From: an uncultured Christensenellaceae bacterium
GTDB lineage: Bacteria; Bacillota; Clostridia; Christensenellales; UBA3700
NCBI GenBank assembly: GCA_910588545.1
Contig: CAJUOU010000003.1
Span: 1 to 64,000, forward strand
DNA length: 64,000 bases
Direction: 5' to 3'
The notes under the pieces are model-generated. The model was not told where the DNA came from and made no database searches. It saw nothing but the letters and a program-made list of their open reading frames with translations. Positions 25,791-34,199 of this stretch are shown here, in pieces (positions within the stretch are counted from its first letter, which is position 1; each line of letters opens with the position of its first letter). A program made the translations under genes and the position numbers.

Positions 25791-28712
25791 TTATTTTACT
25801 GTTACGTGAATAGGCAATACCAATTTTAATGCACTATCCCCTTCTCCCAATGTTACAGTGTAAATATCCACTTTCTTACCTGTTCTTGTTAAATCGGACT
25901 TCCAAGCGTCGTCTATATTGCAAACGACTTGATTATCTTTTCCGTTGCCAAGCATTGCATATACTACCAAATTACGATTTGCGTTTTTGGAGTACTCAAC
26001 TTCATAACCGCCCGGTCTTACATAAAGCATATTTTTCAAAATAGGTTGTTCTGCATAGTCCTCTTTGAACACTGCAAATCCATCAATTTCGGTACCAATT
26101 AAATCGCCACGCTCAATTTGCTTGTCCGCTGCAATGTTGTTGAAGTTTGCGTCTTTTGAAATATCCATTTTAACGGCATAAACATTATTGCATGTTACAC
26201 CCTCAGTATCCGTCAAAACCATTGCTCTATCGCTTGCATTAAGTCTGATTCTGAATACATAGCTGTTTTGGATAGTTATTGCATTGGAATTAGTCTTTCT
26301 GCCAACCATACCCGATGCTCTTGTGTTTGAATAAATACGAGCGGAAGAAACATAGCAATGATTAATGTTTCCGTTACTCATTTCGCCAATAATACCGCCT
26401 GCAACCGAATCTCTTACAGCCGTCGCACCCGAAAGTATACCGCTGTTAGACTGTACTGCAGTACTTTCGCTTGACTCGTGAGTCACATAACATTCGCTGA
26501 CTGTACCCTCATTTTGTGCCACTATACCGCCTGAAATTGCAGATACTGCATTTGAACCAATTATAGTGTCCGAATTAATATAAGAATTTCTTACAAATGA
26601 ATTGGTTATCTTGCTGTTTGTACCGTTATTAAATACTGCAACACCACCTGCTTTAACATTTGCAAGTCTAGAAACAGCATTTACTTTTGCCTTAAAAATA
26701 CTTGCATTGAATATTCTGCCATTATTATTTATTGCAATAGCAGCACTGTTTATTGCTCTGCCTTCTGTTACTGTAGTTTTTTCCTCTTCTTTATCTTCCA
26801 CATAACCTGTCGCTTGAATGGTTGTGTTCATAAAACCGCAACCGTTTATTTCGCCAAAGTTGCTTATAACTAACCCTGCTGTTGTGCACATAGTTTCAAA
26901 ACTGCTGGAGATAAGATATACATTTTGTATTATTCCATTATTTTCGTTAGCTATAAGCGCTACGTTTTGAATATTATTATTTTCCGTTTTTATAGTAATA
27001 TTACTGAATGTAACATTTTTAAACTCGGAATTAATTTCTGCAGTATTAGAAATTTTATTAAACAAATTAATAGACTGACTATTTCCGTTTACAACAAAAT
27101 TGATGTTGGAAATAACTCTGTTACCTCCGTCAAAAATACCAACGAAGTCCCCTGTTCCTGCCAAGAAATTGCAGTTTACGCTAGATGAGCCACCATCTAT
27201 ATCTTTTGTCAAATAGTATTTGTTGCCTGCACTTGCATTTTGCAACATGTATTGGAAATCACCCAAGTTATCAATCTTATAGTAATCTTTATACTCCCCA
27301 TCTCCGCCAACAAGCTTTAATTCGTTAGGAATATAAGAATATGTCGAATGATTATCGCCCTCGCCGTAATAAGATTCCTCTCCCGACAAAATACCGTTTT
27401 CAAAATCTCCCCTTACTGCAATCGCAATTTCCAAAATCTTACCGCGTTGAACTTCGTTATTTTCAAACCTGCTTGTCAAATTGTCAGAGTTTTCATCTAC
27501 ATTTGTCTCAAATGCCCTTGCACCGTTGCTGTAGAATCTTAAAGTATATTTATTAAATTCCTCGACTTTTTGCCAATGCAATACTTTTGCATCCGTTTGA
27601 TTTCCCTCTTCGCCAACTTTATCATCAGTTATTTTAATGTCGCTTGCAAGACCTGGTTTTGAAAAGATAATAGGTTTTTTACTTTCACTCTCCGAGTCTT
27701 TATCGTAAATTTTAGTTACTGCTGCCATATCCGAGTTCAAATAAACATCCGAATATTTGGAATGAATAGCTTTGATATAAATCACATATTTACCTGCGAT
27801 ATCCAAGTCCCCGGAATTTGCCGCGTCCCACTTTGTTTTATAAGTTTTTAATGCTTCCGTAACCTGTGTATTGGTGTAAGAACGCGAACTTTGCGAAACA
27901 GTTATTACATCTATTGCATGTTCTTTATATTTCTGTACGATTTCGTTAATATTGCTATCATCGTAACTTTCCGTCACTTTTGCAAAAGAAATTGTATAAT
28001 TTGTGGCAGATGGTACTTCCGACCAAGTTATACTACTGCTGTTTAGTTCCGGTGCTGGTGCAGCCAATTTTTCGGATTTAGTATAAATTGCTTGCACAAT
28101 GGATAAGCTTGAATCCATAAAATCTTTAGAGCTGTTTTTTGCTTGAACTTTATAGTGATATTTACCTGTAGCCGAAATATTACTTGTGGCAACCACAAAA
28201 GAAGTATCCGCAACATTTCTGTACCATTGAGTTCCGCCATTTACAGATTCGATTTGTTGTATATCGTAAGTCTCCGCATTTTCAACTTTATCCCAAGTGA
28301 TTTTTAGACCTCCGTCAACTTCCGCTACACTAATTGCTTTGGGAGCAGCCAACCTCAAAGGTGCTTTATAACTAACCGCATCACTAAAAGGGCTGCTTAC
28401 GGTTTTTACATTGTCGCCTGCTGCACGGACTTGTACACTGACAGTTTTTCCGCCGTCAACTTCTGCCAAACTGTATTGATTGCCGCTTACGCCCTCGATT
28501 ATCCTGTCATCAATTTTTATATCAAACTTGTCATAGTATTTTTTGCCGTTGCCGACTACAACCCAAGATACAATATCATTTTCGATAGTAACTTTAGGCG
28601 CATTAAGCATAAACCTACCTTCGGCATCTTTTTTCAGCGAACAAGCAGTCGCACTCAAAGCCACCAAGATTATTAAGCATATACCAACAAATACTTTTGT
28701 AAATTTCTTCAT
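25791..28712 (-). CDS. Large lipoprotein with fibronectin-III-like and GLUG repeat regions
   Basis: 973 residues with a lipoprotein signal peptide whose lipobox ends ALSATAC (Cys at about 24). Residues about 35-330 contain several Fn3-like segments (VTIENDIVSWVV, ISVAEVDGGLKITWDKVENA, APELNSSSITWSEVPSATNY). Residues about 480-860 contain GLUG-type beta-helix turns (GIVAQNEGTVSECYVT, GGIIGEMSNGNINHCYVS). It is anchored to the outer face of the membrane and probably binds polysaccharide or protein. AGGAG precedes the start. A hairpin separates it from the small lipoprotein upstream. Confidence 0.75.
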   Translation of the reverse strand: MKKFTKVFVGICLIILVALSATACSLKKDAEGRFMLNAPKVTIENDIVSWVVVGNGKKYYDKFDIKIDDRIIEGVSGNQYSLAEVDGGKTVSVQVRAAGDNVKTVSSPFSDAVSYKAPLRLAAPKAISVAEVDGGLKITWDKVENAETYDIQQIESVNGGTQWYRNVADTSFVVATSNISATGKYHYKVQAKNSSKDFMDSSLSIVQAIYTKSEKLAAPAPELNSSSITWSEVPSATNYTISFAKVTESYDDSNINEIVQKYKEHAIDVITVSQSSRSYTNTQVTEALKTYKTKWDAANSGDLDIAGKYVIYIKAIHSKYSDVYLNSDMAAVTKIYDKDSESESKKPIIFSKPGLASDIKITDDKVGEEGNQTDAKVLHWQKVEEFNKYTLRFYSNGARAFETNVDENSDNLTSRFENNEVQRGKILEIAIAVRGDFENGILSGEESYYGEGDNHSTYSYIPNELKLVGGDGEYKDYYKIDNLGDFQYMLQNASAGNKYYLTKDIDGGSSSVNCNFLAGTGDFVGIFDGGNRVISNINFVVNGNSQSINLFNKISNTAEINSEFKNVTFSNITIKTENNNIQNVALIANENNGIIQNVYLISSSFETMCTTAGLVISNFGEINGCGFMNTTIQATGYVEDKEEEKTTVTEGRAINSAAIAINNNGRIFNASIFKAKVNAVSRLANVKAGGVAVFNNGTNSKITNSFVRNSYINSDTIIGSNAVSAISGGIVAQNEGTVSECYVTHESSESTAVQSNSGILSGATAVRDSVAGGIIGEMSNGNINHCYVSSARIYSNTRASGMVGRKTNSNAITIQNSYVFRIRLNASDRAMVLTDTEGVTCNNVYAVKMDISKDANFNNIAADKQIERGDLIGTEIDGFAVFKEDYAEQPILKNMLYVRPGGYEVEYSKNANRNLVVYAMLGNGKDNQVVCNIDDAWKSDLTRTGKKVDIYTVTLGEGDSALKLVLPIHVTVK

Positions 28713-28728
28713 ATTTTCTCCTATTTTT

Positions 28729-28752
28729 AAAGCAAAATTTAAACTTTGCTTT
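28729..28752 (-). terminator. Weak hairpin between lipoprotein genes
   Basis: AAAGCAAA (28729-28736) pairs with TTTGCTTT (28745-28752). It may attenuate transcription from the small lipoprotein gene into the large one. Confidence 0.4.
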
Positions 28753-28763
28753 TTTACACCTTA

Positions 28764-29243
28764 TTAAATACAGTTTGCAAACAATTTTATAAGCAACGCA
28801 TTTGTATCCGTCAAACTAGACATTTTATAAATGCCTTTTGTAAGTTTTTTGATTTTAAAGCCGTCCAAAGTATCGCACTTTACCAAACTTACTCTTTCGC
28901 CGTTAACAGCAGTTTCAACAAAAATCATTTCAAATGTGCCGATTTTCCCCTTACTGTCCTTTACTTGCATAGTAACCTTACCCACTACACTATCATTAAA
29001 AACATTGTCCGCAATTTTCTCACTGCATTTTTCAATATCCAAATTGTTAAGTTCTTCTACAATTTTATCTATTTTTTCGGTTTTAGAAGTTTCCTTGTTA
29101 TCCAAACCATAGTTTATAGTGACTGCAGTGACATTTTCCGAGGACAATGCCAAATCTTTAAATTTAAAATTTGTATTACAACCTGTCAAACAAAACAATA
29201 AAACAACCATTAAAATTGTAATAGGAATTGCTATTTTTTTCAT
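28764..29243 (-). CDS. Small lipoprotein of unknown function
   Basis: 159 residues from the ATG at 29243, chosen because GGAGAG precedes it and the signal peptide then starts MKKIAIPITILM with lipobox CLTGCN. The mature part has an EELNNLDIEKCSEKIADN segment and GKVTMQVKDSKGKIGTFEM beta strands, reminiscent of DUF4830-like small lipoproteins, but I cannot assign a family. A consensus promoter at 29426-29454 drives it, possibly together with the large lipoprotein. Confidence 0.65.
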   Translation of the reverse strand: MKKIAIPITILMVVLLFCLTGCNTNFKFKDLALSSENVTAVTINYGLDNKETSKTEKIDKIVEELNNLDIEKCSEKIADNVFNDSVVGKVTMQVKDSKGKIGTFEMIFVETAVNGERVSLVKCDTLDGFKIKKLTKGIYKMSSLTDTNALLIKLFANCI

Positions 29244-29313
29244 AATTACTACTCTCCATAAGCAAAATAAATAAAAAACACTTTTCAAATGCGATATTTT
29301 ATGCTACAATGTA

Positions 29314-29352
29314 TTTACAATTTGTCTTTACATTTCGTCTTTACAAATTGTC
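29314..29352. repeat. Three tandem 13-bp repeats
   Basis: Units at 29314-29326, 29327-29339 and 29340-29352 follow TTTACA-N5-GTC (with N5 as ATTT, TTTC or AATT plus neighbours), and a fourth begins TTTACC. They lie in the leader of the minus-strand lipoprotein gene and about 190 bp ahead of dnaD. Confidence 0.7.
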
Positions 29353-29425
29353 TTTACCGCTTAATATTACTTTTTGCGATTTCGACGATTTTAAACGCTA
29401 TATAAATAAATATTTAAACAAAATT

Positions 29426-29454
29426 ATTATACAACATAAAAATTTAGTTGTCAA
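29426..29454 (-). promoter_or_regulatory. Consensus promoter for the small lipoprotein gene
   Basis: On the minus strand, TTGACA (29454-29449), 17-bp spacer, TATAAT (29431-29426): a perfect sigma-A consensus. The start is near 29419, giving a leader of about 175 nt that includes the tandem repeats. Confidence 0.8.
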
Positions 29455-29542
29455 GATAATATTTTGATTAATAGCCTGATTTTTACTGAAAAACCGACTG
29501 TTTTGACGAAAAATCCGACTTTGATATACGGAGAGTGATTAT

Positions 29543-31000
29543 ATGCCATTTTCTTCACTTAGCAGAGATGCTTTGATAAACAACAGCACAATTATAGACA
29601 ATATGTTTATAACCGATTTTATGCCTAGTGCCGACGAAATCGCCGTAAAAGTTTACTTATACGGTCTTGTTCAATGTGCGGATAAAATAGCAAATAACAA
29701 CTCACTAGATTCTGCTTGCCTTGCACTTGGGGTTGAGCGTAAGCAAATTGTAGACAGCTTGAAATATTGGGAACAAGTAGGTGCAATTAGGATAACAAAG
29801 GAAAACCCTTTGGAATTTGAATATCTCCCTATTAAAACTATCACTCAAAAACCACGTAAATACAATGCGGATAAATATCAAGATTTTGTAAGTCAAATAG
29901 AAAATATGATTTTATCCCGTGCTCTTACCCCTAACGAACTGCTAAAATATATCGAGGTTGTGGAGGACTACAAAATTTCCACCGACGGTTTGCTGTTAAT
30001 CGCAAAATACTGCGTGGATACAAAAGGGCAAAATATACACACCAACTACATTTTGACAGTTGCCAAAGCTTGGGCAAACGAGGGCGTTAAAAGCGTGGAA
30101 CAAGTGGAAGAAAAACTTAAGGAAATGGAAGCTCAAACAGAAGTTATGCGTCAAGTATTTCTTGCATTGGGGCTTAAAACCACCCCCGATTTTGAAGATA
30201 AGCAATATTATATCAAGTGGACTACCTCTTGGGGTTATGATTTGGAAAGCATACTTTACGCTGCCAAACTTTGCAAAAAAAGAGGTGGCATAAAAAAACT
30301 TGACAGCATCCTTGACAATTTTTACAAACTAGGCTTGTTTACTCTTGCAGATATTCAAAAACAAAGCGAATATATCGAATACACTCGTAATCTTGCAATC
30401 AACATAAACAAAGCATTGGGTGTATACTACGAAAATATAGATACCGTTGTTGAGCAATACATAACCGAATGGCTTAACAAAGGATATGATGCAAACGGAC
30501 TTAAAATGATTGCAACATTTTGTTTAAAAAGGAATTTCAAAAGTTTGGAATATATGAACGGTGTAATCGCGGAATTGTACTCCAAAGGCATAATTTCCTC
30601 AAGCAGTTTGCAAACCTATTTCGAGGCACAAAAACAAACTGACGATAAAATTAAAAATATACTACATACTTTGGGTACTTCAAGGATGGTCACAAATACC
30701 GACCGCGACTACTACAATACTTGGTCGGATATTTGGGGTATGAGCGACGAAATTATTTTTTACGCAGCTAAGTGCGGAGTTGGCAAATCTTTTAGTTTTG
30801 CATACATTAACAGCTTATTAGCAAATTACAAACAAAACAATGTAAAAAGTGTGGAAGACTGCCAAAAAATCACAAATATTCCGTCGAAAATCGTTACTAA
30901 TTACAATAATTCGCAAATTATTAGCGATAAACACATTTACTCTAAAGAGGAATTGGATAATCTGTTTAACAAGGAGGACGAGTCAAACTTTGACTTTTGA
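29543..31000 (+). CDS. DnaD-domain replication protein
   Basis: 485 residues. The N-terminal winged-helix region (about 1-100, with IITDFMPSADEIAVKVYLYG-type helices) is followed by two or three DnaB2/DnaD-type YxxxW repeats (YIKWTTSWGYDLESILYA near 228; YYNTWSDIWGMSDEIIFYA near 393). Such proteins help open DNA and load the replicative helicase. A GGAGAG site precedes the ATG. Only 3 bp separate it from the DnaC-like gene, a typical primosome pair. It may be the chromosomal primosome rather than phage, since no phage genes are nearby. Confidence 0.85.
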   Translation: MPFSSLSRDALINNSTIIDNMFITDFMPSADEIAVKVYLYGLVQCADKIANNNSLDSACLALGVERKQIVDSLKYWEQVGAIRITKENPLEFEYLPIKTITQKPRKYNADKYQDFVSQIENMILSRALTPNELLKYIEVVEDYKISTDGLLLIAKYCVDTKGQNIHTNYILTVAKAWANEGVKSVEQVEEKLKEMEAQTEVMRQVFLALGLKTTPDFEDKQYYIKWTTSWGYDLESILYAAKLCKKRGGIKKLDSILDNFYKLGLFTLADIQKQSEYIEYTRNLAININKALGVYYENIDTVVEQYITEWLNKGYDANGLKMIATFCLKRNFKSLEYMNGVIAELYSKGIISSSSLQTYFEAQKQTDDKIKNILHTLGTSRMVTNTDRDYYNTWSDIWGMSDEIIFYAAKCGVGKSFSFAYINSLLANYKQNNVKSVEDCQKITNIPSKIVTNYNNSQIISDKHIYSKEELDNLFNKEDESNFDF

Positions 31001-31003
31001 TTT

Positions 31004-31930
31004 ATGGATATAAAAGCATTAAACGAAGCAAAAAAAATACTCGAAGAAAGAAAAACTCACTCTCTTGAAAAAATAGAAAATGCAAAGCATACGCTAATGC
31101 AAAATCAACAATATTCCGATTTGGTAAAACAAATCAAATTGAACACTTTGCAATTAAGCAGAGCTTTTGCAACTAATAGCGACTGTGCGGAGTTAGAGAA
31201 AAAGGACATCCAATTAAACAAAAAATTGCAAGCATTGGAAAAGGAATATTTAAACACAACCGATTTTTACCACTGCCCTAAATGCAAAGACAGCGGAGTA
31301 ATAAACGGCAAATACTGTGACTGTTTAATGACAGTTTACAAGCAAGTTTTAAGGAACAAGTCAGGTGTAAACGCATTGCCGACTTTTACTTTTAAAGACA
31401 ATAAAATTACAAATATTAATTGTTTGCAATCTACTAATTTATCCAAACTATACTATTCCATGCAAAGCTATTGCAATGACTTTCCTGCCAATAAATACAA
31501 GAACATTATGTTGTGCGGTAAAGTGGGTGTTGGTAAAAGTTGTTTGCTAAGTGCTACTTTAAATGAGCTTTTGGATAAAGGGATTGATTGTATTTATCTT
31601 ACGGCATTTCATTTAAATTCGTTATTTTTAAAATATCACACAACCAATATAAAAGAACGTGAGCACATTTTAAACAACTTAATTAATGCAGATGTACTTA
31701 TAATCGACGATTTGGGAATCGAGCCACTTATAAAAAATGTTACAATCGAATATTTGACTGTACTTTTATCCGAACGAGTGAATAAACACAATATAATCGC
31801 AACAAACTTGACTTTTAACGAAATAAAGGACAAATACGGGGATAGAATTTTTTCAAGACTAACAAATAAGGATACAACTAAATTAGTTTATATCGACGGC
31901 GACGATTTAAGGCATATCAATAAAAACTAA
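31004..31930 (+). CDS. DnaC/DnaI-like helicase loader ATPase
   Basis: 308 residues. An N-terminal coiled region and a zinc finger (CPKCKDSGVINGKYCDC, about 90-106) are followed by an AAA+ domain with Walker A LCGKVGVGKSC (about 170), Walker B VLIIDDLGIEP, and the sensor/Arg-finger ending DRIFSRL. It loads the replicative helicase onto DNA together with the DnaD-like partner directly upstream (3-bp gap). The ribosome site GGAGG lies inside the end of dnaD, so translation is likely coupled. Confidence 0.88.
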   Translation: MDIKALNEAKKILEERKTHSLEKIENAKHTLMQNQQYSDLVKQIKLNTLQLSRAFATNSDCAELEKKDIQLNKKLQALEKEYLNTTDFYHCPKCKDSGVINGKYCDCLMTVYKQVLRNKSGVNALPTFTFKDNKITNINCLQSTNLSKLYYSMQSYCNDFPANKYKNIMLCGKVGVGKSCLLSATLNELLDKGIDCIYLTAFHLNSLFLKYHTTNIKEREHILNNLINADVLIIDDLGIEPLIKNVTIEYLTVLLSERVNKHNIIATNLTFNEIKDKYGDRIFSRLTNKDTTKLVYIDGDDLRHINKN

Positions 31931-32021
31931 TAAGTTTATAAAAATATCAGTGCTAACACTATAAAGTAAAAAACAACATTAAACATTATTATTATAACAT
32001 TCAATAGCATACGAGGTTTAT

Positions 32022-32528
32022 ATGAATAAATTACATTATATATCTATGTTGGTTTCGAACAATGCGGGTGTTTTGACACGCATATCGGGGCTTATCTCCA
32101 GACGTGGTTACAATATCGAAAGTCTTTCCGTTTGCAAAACGGAAGACGAAAATTTATCCAGAATGACAATATCATTGTTTGGAGACGAAAAGCAAATCAC
32201 TGCCCTAAAACATCAACTGTTAAAGCAAATAGAAGTAAACGGAGTTACCGAACTTGAGGAAAATGATTCCATTTTGCGAGAGTTACTTTTGATTAAATTG
32301 GAAGTAAGTGCAGAAAAACGCTCGGAAATTATAGAAATATCATCTATATTTAAAGCAAAAACTATCGATTTAAGTCAAAATGCGATGGTTTTGGAGCTTA
32401 CGGGTAACCCTCGCAAAATCGATGCTTTTATCGATGTACTTCGCCCTTACGAAATAATAGAGCTTGCCCGCTCGGGAACAAGTGCCCTACACAGAGGACA
32501 AACTATTATAAAGGATTTTTGCCTATAA
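32022..32528 (+). CDS. ilvN: Acetolactate synthase small (regulatory) subunit
   Basis: 168 residues: an N-terminal ACT domain (ISMLVSNNAGVLTRISGLIS, SRRGYNIESLSV) and the C-terminal ALS_ss_C domain (IDAFIDVLRPYEIIELARSG, ALHRGQ). It binds valine and regulates the catalytic IlvB subunit of branched-chain amino acid synthesis. No ilvB is adjacent, so the large subunit must be elsewhere. The start has a weak GAGGT site. Confidence 0.93.
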   Translation: MNKLHYISMLVSNNAGVLTRISGLISRRGYNIESLSVCKTEDENLSRMTISLFGDEKQITALKHQLLKQIEVNGVTELEENDSILRELLLIKLEVSAEKRSEIIEISSIFKAKTIDLSQNAMVLELTGNPRKIDAFIDVLRPYEIIELARSGTSALHRGQTIIKDFCL

Positions 32529-32561
32529 AAGCAACTTTTTATAAAAATTGCATAAAATATA

Positions 32562-32590
32562 TTGACATATCAATTTATTGCAGTTATAAT
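32562..32590 (+). promoter_or_regulatory. Consensus promoter of the trpB leader
   Basis: TTGACA at 32562-32567, exactly 17-bp spacer, TATAAT at 32585-32590. Start near 32597, leaving a leader of about 275 nt before trpB. Confidence 0.85.
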
Positions 32591-32666
32591 AAAATCATAA
32601 AATCGCACAATACAAGAGATATTGTGGATAGTTTAGAAAAGTTTAGATTAGAGGAGATTTATATTT

Positions 32667-32708
32667 ATGGAAATTTTATCCAAACGATGGCGACATCGTA
32701 TGTATTAA
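32667..32708 (+). CDS. Putative trp leader peptide (13 residues)
   Basis: An ATG preceded by AGGAG opens a 13-codon frame, MEILSKRWRHRMY, with one tryptophan codon (TGG at 32688-32690) flanked by arginine codons. It overlaps a 6-bp hairpin with a GCGA loop (ACGATG 32684-32689, CATCGT 32694-32699). The stop codon is followed at once by a terminator. Position ahead of trpB suggests attenuation by ribosome stalling, although a single Trp codon is fewer than usual. Confidence 0.5.
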   Translation: MEILSKRWRHRMY

Positions 32709-32745
32709 CGCAAATACTTAGCAAATGGTATTATGCGTTTTTTTG
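32708..32745 (+). terminator. Attenuator upstream of trpB
   Basis: ACGCAAATAC (32708-32717) pairs with GTATTATGCGT (32728-32738) with one bulge, followed by a seven-T run. GTATT (32702-32706) can instead pair with AATAC (32713-32717), which would open the terminator. That mutual exclusion supports an attenuator. Confidence 0.65.
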
Positions 32746-32871
32746 TTGCAAAACATATATAATACCGATTTTTGATTGGTTTTAAATCAAAATATATGAT
32801 AAAACAATAATTAGTACAAATTTAAGGATAATATTTTATCCAAAATAAATATAAAATACGAGGTAATAAAA

Positions 32872-34098
32872 ATGAAATTTAACGGAATAGATTTTGATAC
32901 ATATCACAGGGAGTACCCTAATGAAGCAGGATATTTTGGCAAATATGGCGGTGCTTATTTGACGCCGGAACTAAAGCAAGCAATGCAAGAGATTACGGAT
33001 GCATATTTTACAATTTGCAAATCATCCAAATTTATAAATGAACTTAGAAGAATTCGCAGAGAATTTCAAGGCAGACCAACACCTATCTCACACTGCGAAA
33101 GACTTTCAAACAAATATGGCAACGTCCAAATATATGTTAAACGTGAGGATTTGAATCACAGCGGTGCACATAAACTTAATCATTGTATGGGCGAAGCACT
33201 TCTTGCAAAATATATGGGCAAAAAGAAGATTATCGCCGAGACAGGTGCAGGACAACATGGTGTGGCACTTGCAACAGCTGCAGCGTATTTCGGTTTGGAA
33301 TGCGATATTTATATGGGTGCAGTGGATATTAAAAAACAAGCCCCTAACGTTGCAAGGATGAAAATTTTAGGTGCAAGAGTTGTTGAAGTTACAGACGGTT
33401 TGCAAACACTAAAGGAAGCTGTTGATGCCGCATTTGCCGCATATAGTAAGGAATATAAAGATTGCATATATTGCATAGGCTCTGCCTTGGGACCTCATCC
33501 GTTCCCTACTATGGTACGCGATTTCCAAAGCGTTGTAGGCATTGAAGCAAGAGAGCAATTTTTGCAAATGACAGGCGAATTGCCTGATAATGTTGTTGCA
33601 TGTGTAGGCGGCGGAAGCAATTCAATAGGTATGTTTACAGCATTTTTAAATGACCCTGTTGACATTTACGGTGTTGAGCCATTGGGACGCGGAGCTAAAT
33701 TGGGTGACCATGCAGCAAGCTTGACCTACGGCGAAGAAGGTATAATGCATGGATTTAACAGCATTATGTTAAAGGACGAGAATGGAGAGCCTGCCCCTGT
33801 TTATTCGGTTGCAAGCGGACTTGACTACCCTTCTAGTGGTCCGGAGCACGCATTTTTAAAAGATATTGGAAGAATTAAATATGGTACTTGTGACGATAAC
33901 GAAGCCATTGATGCCTTTTTTGAGCTATCAAGATTAGAAGGCATTATTCCTGCTATTGAATCAAGTCATGCAGTTGCTTATGCAATCAAACTTGCAAAAC
34001 AAATGGAAAAAGGCAGCATACTTGTAAACCTATCAGGCAGAGGCGATAAAGATTTGGAATATGTTATTGAGCATTACGGCACAAGGGAAAATAAATAA
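32872..34098 (+). CDS. trpB: Tryptophan synthase beta chain
   Basis: 408 residues of the canonical TrpB1 type. Features are GKYGGAYLTPEL near the N-terminus, the PLP lysine in HSGAHKLN (about 97-104), AETGAGQHGVA, the phosphate cup CVGGGSNSIG, and GLDYPSSGPEH. It joins indole and serine to make tryptophan. No trpA or other trp gene is adjacent, so it may mainly salvage indole. The serine it needs is made by serC-serA elsewhere in the window. The start follows a GAGG site. It is controlled by the leader/attenuator upstream and ended by a terminator at 34115. Confidence 0.96.
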   Translation: MKFNGIDFDTYHREYPNEAGYFGKYGGAYLTPELKQAMQEITDAYFTICKSSKFINELRRIRREFQGRPTPISHCERLSNKYGNVQIYVKREDLNHSGAHKLNHCMGEALLAKYMGKKKIIAETGAGQHGVALATAAAYFGLECDIYMGAVDIKKQAPNVARMKILGARVVEVTDGLQTLKEAVDAAFAAYSKEYKDCIYCIGSALGPHPFPTMVRDFQSVVGIEAREQFLQMTGELPDNVVACVGGGSNSIGMFTAFLNDPVDIYGVEPLGRGAKLGDHAASLTYGEEGIMHGFNSIMLKDENGEPAPVYSVASGLDYPSSGPEHAFLKDIGRIKYGTCDDNEAIDAFFELSRLEGIIPAIESSHAVAYAIKLAKQMEKGSILVNLSGRGDKDLEYVIEHYGTRENK

Positions 34099-34114
34099 TA
34101 AAATGCAACTTTTT

Positions 34115-34140
34115 AAGCGGGTTTTTAAAGCCCGCTTTTA
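34115..34140 (+). terminator. Terminator of trpB
   Basis: AAGCGGG (34115-34121) and CCCGCTT (34131-34137) with a T-run, 17 nt after the trpB stop. Confidence 0.85.
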
Positions 34141-34164
34141 GTTTTCCGCAAAAAGGGCATAATG

Positions 34165-34193
34165 TTGACACTATTATATATTTATGGTATAAT
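34165..34193 (+). promoter_or_regulatory. Consensus promoter directly abutting a start codon
   Basis: TTGACA at 34165-34170, 17-bp spacer, TATAAT at 34188-34193. The ATG of the next gene begins at 34200, only six bases after the -10 box, so the transcript would start at or next to the A of the start codon. Confidence 0.8.
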
Positions 34194-34199
34194 TTCCCT

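Noticed and set aside
29543..31930. dnaD-dnaC pair as a prophage
   Set aside because: No integrase, capsid, terminase or lysis genes flank it, and the neighbours are housekeeping genes.
32519..32785. An 88-codon plus-strand frame after ilvN
   Set aside because: It spans the trpB promoter, leader and terminator in another frame and has no domain; the regulatory reading explains the region better.
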